Positions 9,621 through 18,347 of a stretch of 64,000 bases of DNA are shown here, one piece after another. The notes below the pieces were generated by a model. It had not been told where the DNA came from and ran no database searches. It saw only the letters and a program-made list of their open reading frames with translations. Source of the stretch: Blastococcus colisei. Lineage in GTDB: Bacteria; Actinomycetota; Actinomycetes; Mycobacteriales; Geodermatophilaceae. The DNA lies in assembly GCF_006717095.1 (NCBI RefSeq), contig NZ_VFQE01000001.1:2108001-2172000 (forward strand), written 5' to 3'. Position 1 is the stretch's first letter. Each line of letters starts with the position of its first letter. A program made the translations under genes and the position numbers.

Positions 9621-9689
9621 TGTCAGGGCGAGGACTACTGCTCCGGCGTCCCGGTCAAGCTCATCGTCACCATGCCTGATCGACGGCCG

Positions 9690-10073
9690 TCAGCGACTGT
9701 CCCGGCGGAGTGGGTGATCCTGCGGGACCTCGACGAGCACGATGCGAACGCCGTCGGGGTCCTCGACCCACATCTCCACCAGGCCCCACGGCTCCAGCTG
9801 CGGCGGGTGGGTGACTGTCACGCCGGCGGCCGTCAGGCGGGCGTGTTCGGCGGCGACATCCCGCACCTGGAGCCACAGCGCGAGTCCGTGCGGCGGCTCC
9901 TCGGCCTGGCCGGACACCTCCAGCAGTCCGTTGCCTACGAAGTAGACGACGCCGCGGTGCTCCGGGGGGCCGAACTCCCGGTAGACCGCCAGCCCGAGCA
10001 CGTCGCCGTAGAACGCCCGCGACAGCTGGGGCTCGGTCGGACGCAGCAGCACACGGCTGCTCAGAACCTCCAT
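9690..10073 (-). CDS. VOC-family (glyoxalase/bleomycin-resistance-like) protein
   Basis: A 127-residue single-gene VOC fold. It begins MEVLSSRVLLRPTEP, followed by the paired beta-alpha-beta-beta-beta modules: FYGDVLGLAVYREFG in the first and VWVEDPDGVRIVLVEVP-like MWVEDPDGVRIVLVEV in the second, where the terminal Glu is the usual metal ligand. Such proteins bind a divalent metal and act as dioxygenases, isomerases or resistance proteins; the substrate cannot be read from sequence. The ATG at 10073 was chosen because upstream in-frame codons overlap the divergent neighbour and are not VOC-like. It stands alone, convergent with the toxin/immunity pair. Confidence 0.8.
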   Translation of the reverse strand: MEVLSSRVLLRPTEPQLSRAFYGDVLGLAVYREFGPPEHRGVVYFVGNGLLEVSGQAEEPPHGLALWLQVRDVAAEHARLTAAGVTVTHPPQLEPWGLVEMWVEDPDGVRIVLVEVPQDHPLRRDSR

Positions 10074-10160
10074 GCCCGCATCCTGGCGCACGGGCAGGAG
10101 GCGGCGCGGCCTGCGGACGTCACGCTCGCCGTGACGGGGCGCGGGTAATACCGTCGGGCC

Positions 10161-10559
10161 ATGGGTGGCGAGCAGCAGCGACCGGAACCCCAGCCAGCGA
10201 CCGGCAACCTGGTGGGCCGCTCCATCGACGAGTTCGTGGGCCAGCTGCGCGGGTTCACCGACCGCGCCCGCTCGCTCGCCGGCGCCGTCCCGTCGAAGTT
10301 GCACCTGCCCTCGCTGCCCAGCCCGCCGGGCGCGATGTCGGCGGCCCAGGTCGGCGCGGTCGCGCAGACGGTGAAGGCCCAGCGGCAGTCCATCGCGGCC
10401 ATGCGGGCGCAGCTCGACGCGTTCGACCAGCAGCTCGGCATCCTGGAGAAGATCCTCGATCCGCTGGTCGAGTGGAGTTCCACCTGGGCCCAGCTGGAGA
10501 AGGCCGTCGGTGACTTCGTGCGGCCCACGAACGACAGCGGGAAGCCGCCGGAGATCTAG
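10161..10559 (+). CDS. Hypothetical coiled-coil/amphipathic helical protein
   Basis: I do not recognise a named family. The 132-residue product has a Gly/Gln/Pro-rich start, a helix containing SIDEFVGQLRGFTDRAR, a Pro/Ser-rich hinge (LHLPSLPSPPG) and a long Ala/Gln-rich helix from about residue 60 to 115 that could form a coiled coil. There is no signal peptide. The ATG at 10161 has no obvious Shine-Dalgarno; GTAATAC lies 9 nt upstream, so leaderless transcription is possible but unproven. It converges on the next gene with stops sharing CTAG. A phasin-like or envelope-scaffold role is possible from composition alone. Confidence 0.6.
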   Translation: MGGEQQRPEPQPATGNLVGRSIDEFVGQLRGFTDRARSLAGAVPSKLHLPSLPSPPGAMSAAQVGAVAQTVKAQRQSIAAMRAQLDAFDQQLGILEKILDPLVEWSSTWAQLEKAVGDFVRPTNDSGKPPEI

Positions 10560-10993
10560 AGGCCCTCGTCCTCGCCGCCGTCCCGGGGCCTGCGGCGCAG
10601 CAGCCCCGTCACCGACCCCACCCGGTCCTGCGCGACCCGCAGCCCGTGGATCAGCGGCACCAGGTCCTCCTGGATGCGGCGCAGCGTGTCCGGCACCGTG
10701 TCGACGACGGGGTCGTCGAGCACCCGTCCCACCCGCTCGATCCCCGGCTTCAGCGCGCGCACCGGCTCCTCGAGTTCCTCCACGAGGTCCTCGAGCCGCT
10801 CGGCGATCCGCTGGGCCGAGGCGATCGTCGCGTGCGCCATCGTCGTCGCCTCGGTCAGCTCCTTGACGGTGCCGTTGAGGTCGCTCAGGGTGCGCGGCAG
10901 CTGGGCCAGCGCCTCGGTCTGGGTCTGCAGGAGGGCCAGCAGCTCGCTGAGCCCGGGGATGCGGGGCATGCCCATCCCGCGGAAAGGATCCAC
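10556..10993 (-). CDS. Hypothetical helical protein, convergent partner of the preceding gene
   Basis: About 145 residues, mostly alpha-helical with heptad-like Leu/Ile spacing: LSELLALLQTQTEALAQL, LSDLNGTVKELTEAT, AERLEDLVEELEEPVRAL, then an Arg-rich tail (RRRPRDGGEDEGL). No known family recognised. The start is uncertain: GTG at 10993 (product VDPFRGMGMP) has GGACGG 8 nt upstream; ATGs at 10975 and 10969 are alternatives. Its stop shares four bases with the stop of the facing gene, so the two transcripts overlap at their 3' ends. Two unrelated but similarly sized helical proteins facing each other may be partners; that is a guess. Confidence 0.6.
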   Translation of the reverse strand: MDPFRGMGMPRIPGLSELLALLQTQTEALAQLPRTLSDLNGTVKELTEATTMAHATIASAQRIAERLEDLVEELEEPVRALKPGIERVGRVLDDPVVDTVPDTLRRIQEDLVPLIHGLRVAQDRVGSVTGLLRRRPRDGGEDEGL

Positions 10994-11044
10994 GTCAGCA
11001 ACCGTCCGCGACGGGGTCCGCCACCGCAACCGCGCGTGCGGCGG

Positions 11045-11989
11045 TCAGAGCCAGGTGGTGATCCGGACCGTGGTGCCGCGCTCCGAGGAGCGCAGCTGGA
11101 CGAGGTCGCAGAGCTGGTTGACCAGGAAGACGCCGCGCCCGCCCTCCTGCTCCACCGACGGCATGAGCCGGCCGATGAGGGGATCGGCGACCAGACCGGA
11201 GTCACTGAACTCCACGACGGCCGCGGCCGGCGCCACCCACATCGCGACCGTCCCGGTGCCACCACCGTGTCGGATGCTGTTGGTCGCCAGCTCCGAGGCC
11301 GCGAGCTCGAGCACCTCGACCTTCTCCTCCGGAAGGCCCACCGTGCGGGCGAACTGGGCGACGGTGCGGCGGGTGGCGGGCACGTCACCGTCGCCGTAGC
11401 TGCCGCGGAGGACGGCGTCGACCGGGCGGGGGAGCTCCGCGCCGAACAGGTCGGCGATCTCGCCCGGTGCGTAGTCGGGGCTGGTCCGCCGTCCGGCCGT
11501 CGTCCCCGCCCGCGGGTGAGTGCGCAGCGCGCCACGGACGACCGGGCGCGGGAGGTGCACCTCGTCGTACGGGCAGAGCAGTCGCCACGACGGGCCACCG
11601 TCGAAGGCCGTGTTGAGCAGCAGCTCGTGCAGTCGGCACTCGAGCAGCTCGACGTCCCGGCGGCCCACGAAGGCGGGCTCCCCGACGCCGCGCAGGCGCC
11701 GTCCGGCGGCCGTGCTCTCCTGGAGGAGGCGGTCCCAGACCGCGATGATCTGGGCCGGGTTCCGCCCGATTTCAGCCATGTCGAGGAACTTCACCGATGC
11801 GGCGTCGTCCTCGAGGGCGGTGCCGAGCAGGTCCAGCCGGGGCCGCGGTAGTGCGACCACCACCGACTCGCCGAGGCCGATCCCCTCGCGGACGAAGGCC
11901 AGCAGGCCCGTCAGGAGGTCGTCGTCCCCGCGGTAGACCAGCGCCTCGTGCTCGAAGCCGGCCGCCGGCCCGTCGACGACCGCCGTCAC
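11045..11989 (-). CDS. MEDS-domain anti-sigma-like ATP-binding protein (HATPase_c_2)
   Basis: A 314-residue cytoplasmic signalling protein. The first 190 residues are a MEDS-type sensor region (FEHEALVYRGDDDLLTGLLAF, VVVALP, LLCPYDE). The C-terminal 120 residues are a GHKL ATPase of the RsbW/anti-sigma type: ELAASELATNSIRHGGG carries the N-box, VEFSDSGLV the D-box, and EGGRGVFLVNQL the G-box. Such proteins control stress sigma factors or phosphatase-like partner switching. The GTG start overlaps the TGA of the upstream MEDS-STAS gene, so the pair is translationally coupled, and kinase plus STAS antagonist is the classical partner-switch arrangement. The signal sensed is unknown. Confidence 0.82.
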   Translation of the reverse strand: MTAVVDGPAAGFEHEALVYRGDDDLLTGLLAFVREGIGLGESVVVALPRPRLDLLGTALEDDAASVKFLDMAEIGRNPAQIIAVWDRLLQESTAAGRRLRGVGEPAFVGRRDVELLECRLHELLLNTAFDGGPSWRLLCPYDEVHLPRPVVRGALRTHPRAGTTAGRRTSPDYAPGEIADLFGAELPRPVDAVLRGSYGDGDVPATRRTVAQFARTVGLPEEKVEVLELAASELATNSIRHGGGTGTVAMWVAPAAAVVEFSDSGLVADPLIGRLMPSVEQEGGRGVFLVNQLCDLVQLRSSERGTTVRITTWL

Positions 11990-12864
11990 GCCGCGACCCC
12001 GTCGAACCTGACCCCGTCGAAAGTGACCGGGGCGAGCTCGCCCAGGGCGAGCACGTGCCACATCCGGCGGAGCACCGGCGAGGCGCCCCGGACGTCGAGC
12101 AGCAGCGAGTGAGCGTCCAGGTGCAGCGCCCACCGCGCGATGACCCGGGATGCGGCGACGTCCATGAACTCGACCCGGCTCACGTCGAGCACCGCACCCT
12201 GCGCCCCCACCGGTGACGACGCGAGGACCCGGGCGAGCCGATCGGCGCTGAAGGTGTCGACGCTGCCGGACACGGCGATGTGCCGGTCGTCGAAGAAGAC
12301 CTGGAACGGCGGCGGGCCGGCGGGGGCGTGCACGAGCGGGTGCACCGTGGCGACGTCGGCGAGCGCCTCGTCGGTCAGGCCGGCGCTGTAGGCGCACATG
12401 GCGGTGAACCCGGCACCCTCGGCGATGAACCCGTCGGCCAGGTGCTCCCACTGCACCAGCCGGGGACGGGTGAGCGGATCAGCCGCGAGGTCGCTCACGT
12501 CGGCGACCACCCGCAGACCGGTGTAGCCGTCGGCGATCGCCGCACGCGTCGCGGCGTCGTAGAAGGTGCGCTGCTCCGCGGCGGCGAATTGACCGGTGGC
12601 CTCGTAGGCCTGGGCCGTGGTGAACGTCCGCAGCGCGCCGCGGGAGATCAGCGCGGCGGCGCCGGAGAAGCCGTCGCCGTCGGTGCCGATGCTGTCCAGC
12701 ACCCGCTCGCCGATGGCCAGCAGCCGCTCGCCGCGCTCCAACCCGGCGGCCAGGAACCGCCGGACGGCCCGGCCGAATGCCGCATCGTCCTCGCCGTAGA
12801 CCCAGCAGACGTGGTCGGCCGCGTCCGCTTCCTGGATCTCGGTCAGAACTCCGTGTGCGCGCAC
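11986..12864 (-). CDS. MEDS-domain protein with C-terminal STAS (anti-sigma-antagonist-like) domain
   Basis: A 292-residue product. Residues 1-180 form a MEDS domain (DHVCWVYGEDDAAF, a flavin/aldehyde-sensing-type fold also found in DcmR; FTAMCAYSAGL), and residues 190-290 a STAS domain with GAVLDVSRVEFMDVAASRV, where the Ser after ALA would be the position equivalent to the phosphorylated residue of RsbV-like proteins. GTG start at 12864. It is the first gene of a two-gene operon with the MEDS-ATPase downstream (4-nt overlap). A partner-switching module is the natural reading; a sensing role for the MEDS parts is inferred from family members. Confidence 0.8.
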   Translation of the reverse strand: MRAHGVLTEIQEADAADHVCWVYGEDDAAFGRAVRRFLAAGLERGERLLAIGERVLDSIGTDGDGFSGAAALISRGALRTFTTAQAYEATGQFAAAEQRTFYDAATRAAIADGYTGLRVVADVSDLAADPLTRPRLVQWEHLADGFIAEGAGFTAMCAYSAGLTDEALADVATVHPLVHAPAGPPPFQVFFDDRHIAVSGSVDTFSADRLARVLASSPVGAQGAVLDVSRVEFMDVAASRVIARWALHLDAHSLLLDVRGASPVLRRMWHVLALGELAPVTFDGVRFDGVAA

Positions 12865-12915
12865 CTACTCACCGTAGGCCGGTGCGTCGACAGAAGACAG
12901 GGCCGCCGGGTGGGG

Positions 12916-14325
12916 TCACAGCGCCCGCAGGATGTCCTCGACCCGTTCCCGGGCGTCACCGAACAGCATCCGGCTGTTCGTCCGGAAGAACAGCGGGTTC
13001 TGCACCCCGGCGTAGCCGGTGCTCATCGACCGCTTGAAGACGACGACGTGCTCGGCCTCCCACACCTTGAGCACCGGCATCCCGGCGATGGGGCTGCCCG
13101 GGTCGTCGGTCGCGGCGGGGTTGACGGTGTCGTTGGCCCCGATCACCAGCACGACGTCGGTGCCGGCGAGGTCGTCGTTGATCTCGTCCATCTCGAGCAC
13201 CACGTCGTAGGGCACCTTCGCCTCGGCCAGCAGCACGTTCATGTGGCCGGGCAGGCGCCCGGCGACCGGGTGGATGCCGAACCGGACGTCGACGTCCTTG
13301 GCCCGCAGCTTCCGGGTGAGCTCGGCGACGGCGCCCTGCGCCTGCGCGACCGCCATGCCGTATCCGGGGGTGATGACCACGGACCTCGCCTCGCGCAGGA
13401 GGTCGGCGGTGTCCTCGGCCGTGATCTCGGTGTGCTCGCCGTAGTCGACGTCGGAGGAGGCGACGCTGCCCTCGTTGCCGAACCCGCCGGCGATGACGGA
13501 GATGAACGACCGGTTCATCGCCCGGCACATGATGTAGGAGAGGTAGGCACCCGAGGAGCCGACCAGCGCGCCGGTGACGATGAGCAGGTCGTTGCCCAGC
13601 AGGAAGCCCGAGGCGGCCGCGGCCCAGCCGGAGTAGCTGTTGAGCATCGAGACGACGACCGGCATGTCGCCGCCGCCGATCGAGGCCACCAGGTGCCACC
13701 CCAGCGCCAGGGCGATGACCGTCACGACCGAGAGCACGACCAGGTTCGGCTCGATCACGAACACGACGGTGAGGACGACGAACGCCACCATCGCGCCCAG
13801 GTTGAGCAGGTTGTGCGCCGGCAGCATCAGCGGGTTGCTCTTGATCCGTCCCGACAGCTTCAGGAACGCCACGATCGAGCCGGTGAAGGTGACCGCGCCG
13901 ATGAAGACACCGATCGCCACCTCGGCGGAGTGGATCCCGAGCAGGTTCGAGGCGACCTCCGTCTGCTCGGCGGCGTTCGCCTCCACCGACAGGTAGCCGT
14001 TCCAGCCGACGAGGACGGCGGCCAGACCGACGAAGCTGTGCAGCAGGGCGATCAGCTCGGGCATGCCGGTCATCTGGACGATGCGGGCGCGCCAGAGGCC
14101 GATCACGGCGCCGACCGCCACCGCCACGAGCATGAGGGTCAGGCCGGAGGCGGTCAGGCTCCGGGAGGCCAGCCCGATGGTGGCGGCCAGCGCGATCGCC
14201 ATGCCGGCGATGCCGTAGGCGATGCCGGACTTGGCGGTCTCGTGCCTGGACAGCCCGGCCAGGCTCAGGATGAAGAGCAGGGCGGCGACGATGTAGGCCG
14301 CGGACGCGGCGGTGGTGGCGGTCAT
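12916..14325 (-). CDS. pntB: NAD(P) transhydrogenase subunit beta
   Basis: A 469-residue membrane protein that with PntA couples proton entry to hydride transfer from NADH to NADP+. The N-terminal half contains about nine hydrophobic segments; the C-terminal NADP-binding domain III shows [53 protein letters not shown] and the [13 protein letters not shown] motif near the end, all as in E. coli PntB (462 residues). The ATG is preceded by GAGGGG at 8 nt spacing. It starts four bases after the stop of pntA. Complete and normal. Confidence 0.95.
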   Translation of the reverse strand: MTATTAASAAYIVAALLFILSLAGLSRHETAKSGIAYGIAGMAIALAATIGLASRSLTASGLTLMLVAVAVGAVIGLWRARIVQMTGMPELIALLHSFVGLAAVLVGWNGYLSVEANAAEQTEVASNLLGIHSAEVAIGVFIGAVTFTGSIVAFLKLSGRIKSNPLMLPAHNLLNLGAMVAFVVLTVVFVIEPNLVVLSVVTVIALALGWHLVASIGGGDMPVVVSMLNSYSGWAAAASGFLLGNDLLIVTGALVGSSGAYLSYIMCRAMNRSFISVIAGGFGNEGSVASSDVDYGEHTEITAEDTADLLREARSVVITPGYGMAVAQAQGAVAELTRKLRAKDVDVRFGIHPVAGRLPGHMNVLLAEAKVPYDVVLEMDEINDDLAGTDVVLVIGANDTVNPAATDDPGSPIAGMPVLKVWEAEHVVVFKRSMSTGYAGVQNPLFFRTNSRMLFGDARERVEDILRAL

Positions 14326-14329
14326 GTGG

Positions 14330-15865
14330 TCAGCCCCTCGTGAACATGCCGAGCATGCGGCGGGTCACGGCGAAGCCGCCGAAGACGTTGATGCTGGCCA
14401 CGAGGATCGCGACGAAGGCCAGCGCGGTGACCACGGCGTCGCCGTGGCCGATCTGCAGCAGGGCACCGACGACGATGATCCCGGAGATCGCGTTGGTCAC
14501 CGACATCAGCGGCGTGTGCAGGGCGTGGTGCACGTGCCCGATCACGTAGAAGCCGACGACGACGGCGAGGGCGAACACCGTGACGTGCTGGATCAGCTCG
14601 TTCGGGGAGAACGCGGTGATGCCGAACAGCACCGCGGCACCGAGGCCGACGAGGGCGAACCTCCGGCTCGGCGACGGTGGTTCCGGCGGGGGCGCCGGCT
14701 CGACCGGGGCCGCGGCGACCGGTGCGGGGGCCGCGGCCGACACCTGCACCGGCGGCGGGGGCCAGGTCTTCTCGCCCGCCCGCACGACGGTGATCGCCCG
14801 CTGGACGACGTCCTCGAAGTCCAGCACCAGCTCGCCGTCCTTCGCCGGCGTCAGGAGGGTGAGCAGGCTGACCAGGTTCTGGCCGTAGAGCTGCGAGGCC
14901 TGGGCCGGGAGCCGGCCGGGCAGGTCGGTGTAGCCGATGATCGAGACGCCGTTGGCGGTCACCACGATCTCGTCGGCGACCGAGCCGGCCACGTTGCCGC
15001 CCTGCGCCGCGGCCATGTCGACGATCACGCTGCCCGACTTCATCGAGGCGACCATGTCCTCGGTGATCAGCAGCGGCGCCGGCCGGCCCGGGATCAGCGC
15101 GGTGGTGATGATGATGTCGACGTCCCGTGCCTGCTCGGCGTACATCTGTGCCGCCCGGCGGTTGAAGTCCTCGCTCATCTCCCGCGCGTAGCCGTCGGTG
15201 CTGACCTGCTGCTCGGCGTCCGGGACGGCGACGTACTCGCCGCCGAGGGAGCGCACCTGCTCGGCCACCTCGGGGCGGACGTCGGTCGCCCGCACGATCG
15301 CGCCCAGGCTGCTGGCCGCGCCGATCGCGGCGAGCCCCGCGACACCGGCGCCGACGACGAGGACCTTGGCCGGCGGCACCTTGCCCGCCGCGGTGACCTG
15401 TCCGGTGAAGAACCGGCCGAAGGTGTGGGCCGCCTCGATGACGGCCCGGTAGCCGGCGATGTTGGCCATGGAGCTGAGCACGTCCATCGACTGGGCGCGG
15501 GAGATGCGGGGGACCGCATCCACCGCCAGCACCGTGATGGGCCGCGCGGCGAGCGCGTCGACCAGGTCGGGGTTCAGGCCGGGGCTCAGCAGGCTGACCA
15601 GCGTCGCGCCGTCGCGCAGCCGGCCGATCTCCTCGACCGCCGGGGCGTTGACCCGCAGCACGACGTCGGATCCCCAGGCGTCTGCCGCCGTCCCGATCCC
15701 GGCTCCGGCTGCGGCGTACCTCTCGTCGGGGAAGCTGGCGGCCGCGCCGGCGCCGGCCTCGACCACCACGTCGTAGCCCAGGGCCAGCAGCTTGGCGACC
15801 GTGGCCGGGGTGGCGGCCACCCGTGTCTCGCGGGTGCGGGTCTCCCGGGGAACTCCGATTCGCAA
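14330..15865 (-). CDS. pntA: NAD(P) transhydrogenase subunit alpha (PntAA-PntAB fused)
   Basis: A 511-residue protein. Residues 1-370 form the NAD-binding domain I, related to alanine dehydrogenase: [62 protein letters not shown] Pro/Ala-rich linker (about 378-405) leads to three to four transmembrane helices ([34 protein letters not shown]), so the alpha-1 and alpha-2 parts split in many bacteria are joined here as in E. coli. The start is TTG at 15865, with GGAG 8 nt upstream; an overlapping ATG in another frame is not used. First gene of the pntAB operon. Confidence 0.93.
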   Translation of the reverse strand: MRIGVPRETRTRETRVAATPATVAKLLALGYDVVVEAGAGAAASFPDERYAAAGAGIGTAADAWGSDVVLRVNAPAVEEIGRLRDGATLVSLLSPGLNPDLVDALAARPITVLAVDAVPRISRAQSMDVLSSMANIAGYRAVIEAAHTFGRFFTGQVTAAGKVPPAKVLVVGAGVAGLAAIGAASSLGAIVRATDVRPEVAEQVRSLGGEYVAVPDAEQQVSTDGYAREMSEDFNRRAAQMYAEQARDVDIIITTALIPGRPAPLLITEDMVASMKSGSVIVDMAAAQGGNVAGSVADEIVVTANGVSIIGYTDLPGRLPAQASQLYGQNLVSLLTLLTPAKDGELVLDFEDVVQRAITVVRAGEKTWPPPPVQVSAAAPAPVAAAPVEPAPPPEPPSPSRRFALVGLGAAVLFGITAFSPNELIQHVTVFALAVVVGFYVIGHVHHALHTPLMSVTNAISGIIVVGALLQIGHGDAVVTALAFVAILVASINVFGGFAVTRRMLGMFTRG

Positions 15866-16268
15866 CGTGGCGCTCCATTCGTCGCCGGGGAGGCTCCGTC
15901 GCCTGCCCTGGGGGCCGTCCTACGCAGTGCGGTGGTGCTCGACGCGGTGGTGCCCGGCGCGGTCCTGCTCAGGTGTGCGCCGGTGTCTGGTGATCCCGGG
16001 ATCATGCCTCCTCGCGCCTCCGGGGAACGCGAAGGTCCGCCGAAGTGACGGGTTCCACACCCGGTCCTGCGCGTGCCGCCGTCGTCTCCCCCCATCGGGG
16101 GACCCGGGCACGTTCAGGTGAAGGGAGGGGGGTGCACGCGCCGATCCAGTCCCCAGCAGGGCTCCGGTCGTGCTCGGCGAGGTCCGTGCGGACCGCTGCC
16201 GGGCGTACCGGGCGGGCCCCGCCGACGCCGACCACCCGGCGACGTCGTGGAGGAGCGGAGGGAGGACC
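15866..16268. other. Intergenic region between pntA and the divergent GGDEF-EAL gene
   Basis: About 400 bp with no credible gene. It holds the promoters of both neighbours. A short hairpin (TCCCCC, loop CATC, GGGGGA) sits at 16087-16102, too far from either gene end to be a terminator. AGGAG and GGAGGGAGG at 16251-16265 belong to the ribosome site of the downstream gene. Confidence 0.4.
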
Positions 16269-18347
16269 GTGTCCGTCTCGATCAGCACGCCGCCCGACGA
16301 CGACATGGTGCCGCCGGAGATCGTCGCCACGGTCTTCTACAGCGCGACCGTGAGCGACAGCCTGGCCATCCTCGTCGCCGAGACAGTGGGCAGCAGCCAG
16401 CGCCTGACGTGGGGCAACCAGGGCGCGATGCAGCTCCTGGGCTACGGCCTGGAAGACCTGCGGACGCTGCCGGCCGCCCACCTCTTCCCGACCCTGGGTG
16501 GTGGCGAGCTCAAGCTGCTCCTCCGGCGCGAGCGCACCGCCCGCATGACCCTGCCGATCCGCACCGCCAGCGGAGCCACGGTCGACGCCGTCGTCATCAC
16601 CACCCCCGCGCCGGGCGGCCGCACGTGGACGATGCGCATCCTCGACACCGCCAACGAGCAGGAACGTGCCCTGCGGGCCACGGCCGACGCGCACGAACGC
16701 CGGTTCTCCGCGCTCACCGAGCGCTCCCCGATCCCCACCCTGCTCTCGGAGCAGGGGATGCGGCTGGCACACGTCAACGACGCGTTCTGCACCCTGGTCG
16801 GCCTGCGGGCCGAGCAGCTCCTCGGCACGGGCTGGATCGACACGGTGCACGAGGACGACCTCGACGGCGTCATCGAGCAGGTCGCCGCCGCGCTGGACGG
16901 CGCCGAGGTGGAGATCCAGGCCCGCCTCGTCCGCGCCGACGGCTCCGTCCGGACGACGGTCATCCGCTTCGCCCACCTGTTCACGCCCGGCATGGGCGCG
17001 GGCTTCGTCGGGACCATCGAGGACATCACCGACCGGCTGGCGTTCGAGGCCAAGCTCGCGCACCAGGCCAACCACGACCCCCTCACCGGGCTGCCCAACC
17101 GCACCCTGCTGGCCCAGTACGTCGCGGACCGGTTCCAGGCCGGCACCAGCGGTCTGGCCTGTCTCTTCCTCGACCTGGACAACTTCAAGGTCGTCAACGA
17201 CTCCCTGGGCCACACCGCCGGCGACGAGCTGCTCGTCGAGGTGGCGAACCGCCTGGGCGCCACGGTGCGCCCGGGCGACCTGGTGGCCCGCTTCGGTGGC
17301 GACGAGTTCGTCGTGGTCTGCGAGAACGTGGACGAGGAGGCGGCGGTCGCGCTGGCCGGCCGGGTCTCGGACGCCCTGGCGCGGCCGATGCGCCTGGGCG
17401 GGGTGGACATCCGCCCCTACGCCAGCGTCGGTGTCACCGTGCAGACCGCCGAGCACGTCGCCGCCGAGGAGCTCATCCGCGACTGCGACATCGCCATGTA
17501 CCAGGCGAAGGCCAGCGGGAAGGGGCGGGTGACGGTCCTCGACCAGGAGGCCCGCGCCCAGGCCCGGGACAAGCTGCGCCTGGTCGCGGAACTGCGCGAC
17601 GCCATCGAGCGCCGCGAGATCACGATGTACTACCAGCCGATCTTCAGCACCCGCGACGGCCAGCCGGTCGCCGTCGAGTCGCTGGCCCGCTGGAACCACC
17701 CGGAGCGCGGGCCGATCAGCCCGACGGTGTTCGTGCCGCTGGCCGAGGAGAGCGGCCTGATCACCGCCCTGGGCCGGCTCGTCCTCGACGAGACCTGCCG
17801 CCAGCTCGCCGAGTGGGATCACCTGCTGGGGACGGGCGTGGTGGGTCGGGGGAACGTGAACGTCTCCGCGCTCCAGCTCGACGACAACCTCGCCGCGCAG
17901 GTCGCCGCAGCCCTCGATCGCCACTCCCTGGCGCCGCCCAGGATCCAGATCGAGATCACCGAGTCGGCCCTGATGAAGGACCCGACGTCGGCCCGCGAGG
18001 TGCTCGAGCAGCTGCGCGACCTCGGCGTGGAACTGGCGATCGACGACTTCGGCACCGGCTACTCGTCGCTGGCCTACCTGCGGCACCTGCCGGTCGACTG
18101 CCTGAAGGTCGACCGCTCGTTCGTCGCCGAGCTGGCCGACGGTCACTCCGAGATCGCCTCGGCGGTCATCGCGATGGCCCGCAACCTCAACCTGTGCACC
18201 GTGGCCGAGGGGGTGGAGACCGTCGAGCAGGCCGAGGAGCTGACCCGCCTCGGCGCGACCTACCTCCAGGGCTTCAGCCTCGCCGAGCCGATGAGCGGCG
18301 GGCACACCGCGGCCTGGTTCGCCGCCCACTCGGAGGAAACCCCATGA
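16269..18347 (+). CDS. PAS-PAS-GGDEF-EAL cyclic-di-GMP signalling protein
   Basis: A 692-residue soluble protein. Two PAS-like sensor domains (residues 15-130 and 135-260) precede a diguanylate cyclase domain (about 265-430: NHDPLTGLPNR, LFLDLDNFKVVNDSLGH, and an intact ARFGGDEF active site near residue 343). An EAL phosphodiesterase domain follows (about 440-690: YYQPIFS, AVESLARWNHPE, EITESALMKDP, IDDFGTGYSSLAYL, VDRSFV, AEGVET). The signature EAL is ESL here, a tolerated variant; the Glu, DDFGTG and other metal residues remain, so both activities are plausible. GTG at 16269 was chosen because GGAGG at 16257-16261 lies 7 nt upstream; longer versions extend into non-coding sequence. The last codons overlap the ATG of the HDOD gene. 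Confidence 0.88.
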   Translation: MSVSISTPPDDDMVPPEIVATVFYSATVSDSLAILVAETVGSSQRLTWGNQGAMQLLGYGLEDLRTLPAAHLFPTLGGGELKLLLRRERTARMTLPIRTASGATVDAVVITTPAPGGRTWTMRILDTANEQERALRATADAHERRFSALTERSPIPTLLSEQGMRLAHVNDAFCTLVGLRAEQLLGTGWIDTVHEDDLDGVIEQVAAALDGAEVEIQARLVRADGSVRTTVIRFAHLFTPGMGAGFVGTIEDITDRLAFEAKLAHQANHDPLTGLPNRTLLAQYVADRFQAGTSGLACLFLDLDNFKVVNDSLGHTAGDELLVEVANRLGATVRPGDLVARFGGDEFVVVCENVDEEAAVALAGRVSDALARPMRLGGVDIRPYASVGVTVQTAEHVAAEELIRDCDIAMYQAKASGKGRVTVLDQEARAQARDKLRLVAELRDAIERREITMYYQPIFSTRDGQPVAVESLARWNHPERGPISPTVFVPLAEESGLITALGRLVLDETCRQLAEWDHLLGTGVVGRGNVNVSALQLDDNLAAQVAAALDRHSLAPPRIQIEITESALMKDPTSAREVLEQLRDLGVELAIDDFGTGYSSLAYLRHLPVDCLKVDRSFVAELADGHSEIASAVIAMARNLNLCTVAEGVETVEQAEELTRLGATYLQGFSLAEPMSGGHTAAWFAAHSEETP

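Noticed and set aside
12280-16048. Long plus-strand open frames opposite pntA and pntB
   Set aside because: His/Asp/Gln/Arg-rich translations with no domain; the opposite strand encodes complete PntA and PntB.
16087-16102. GC hairpin as terminator
   Set aside because: It lies between two divergent genes, not behind a gene end, and has only a 6-bp stem.
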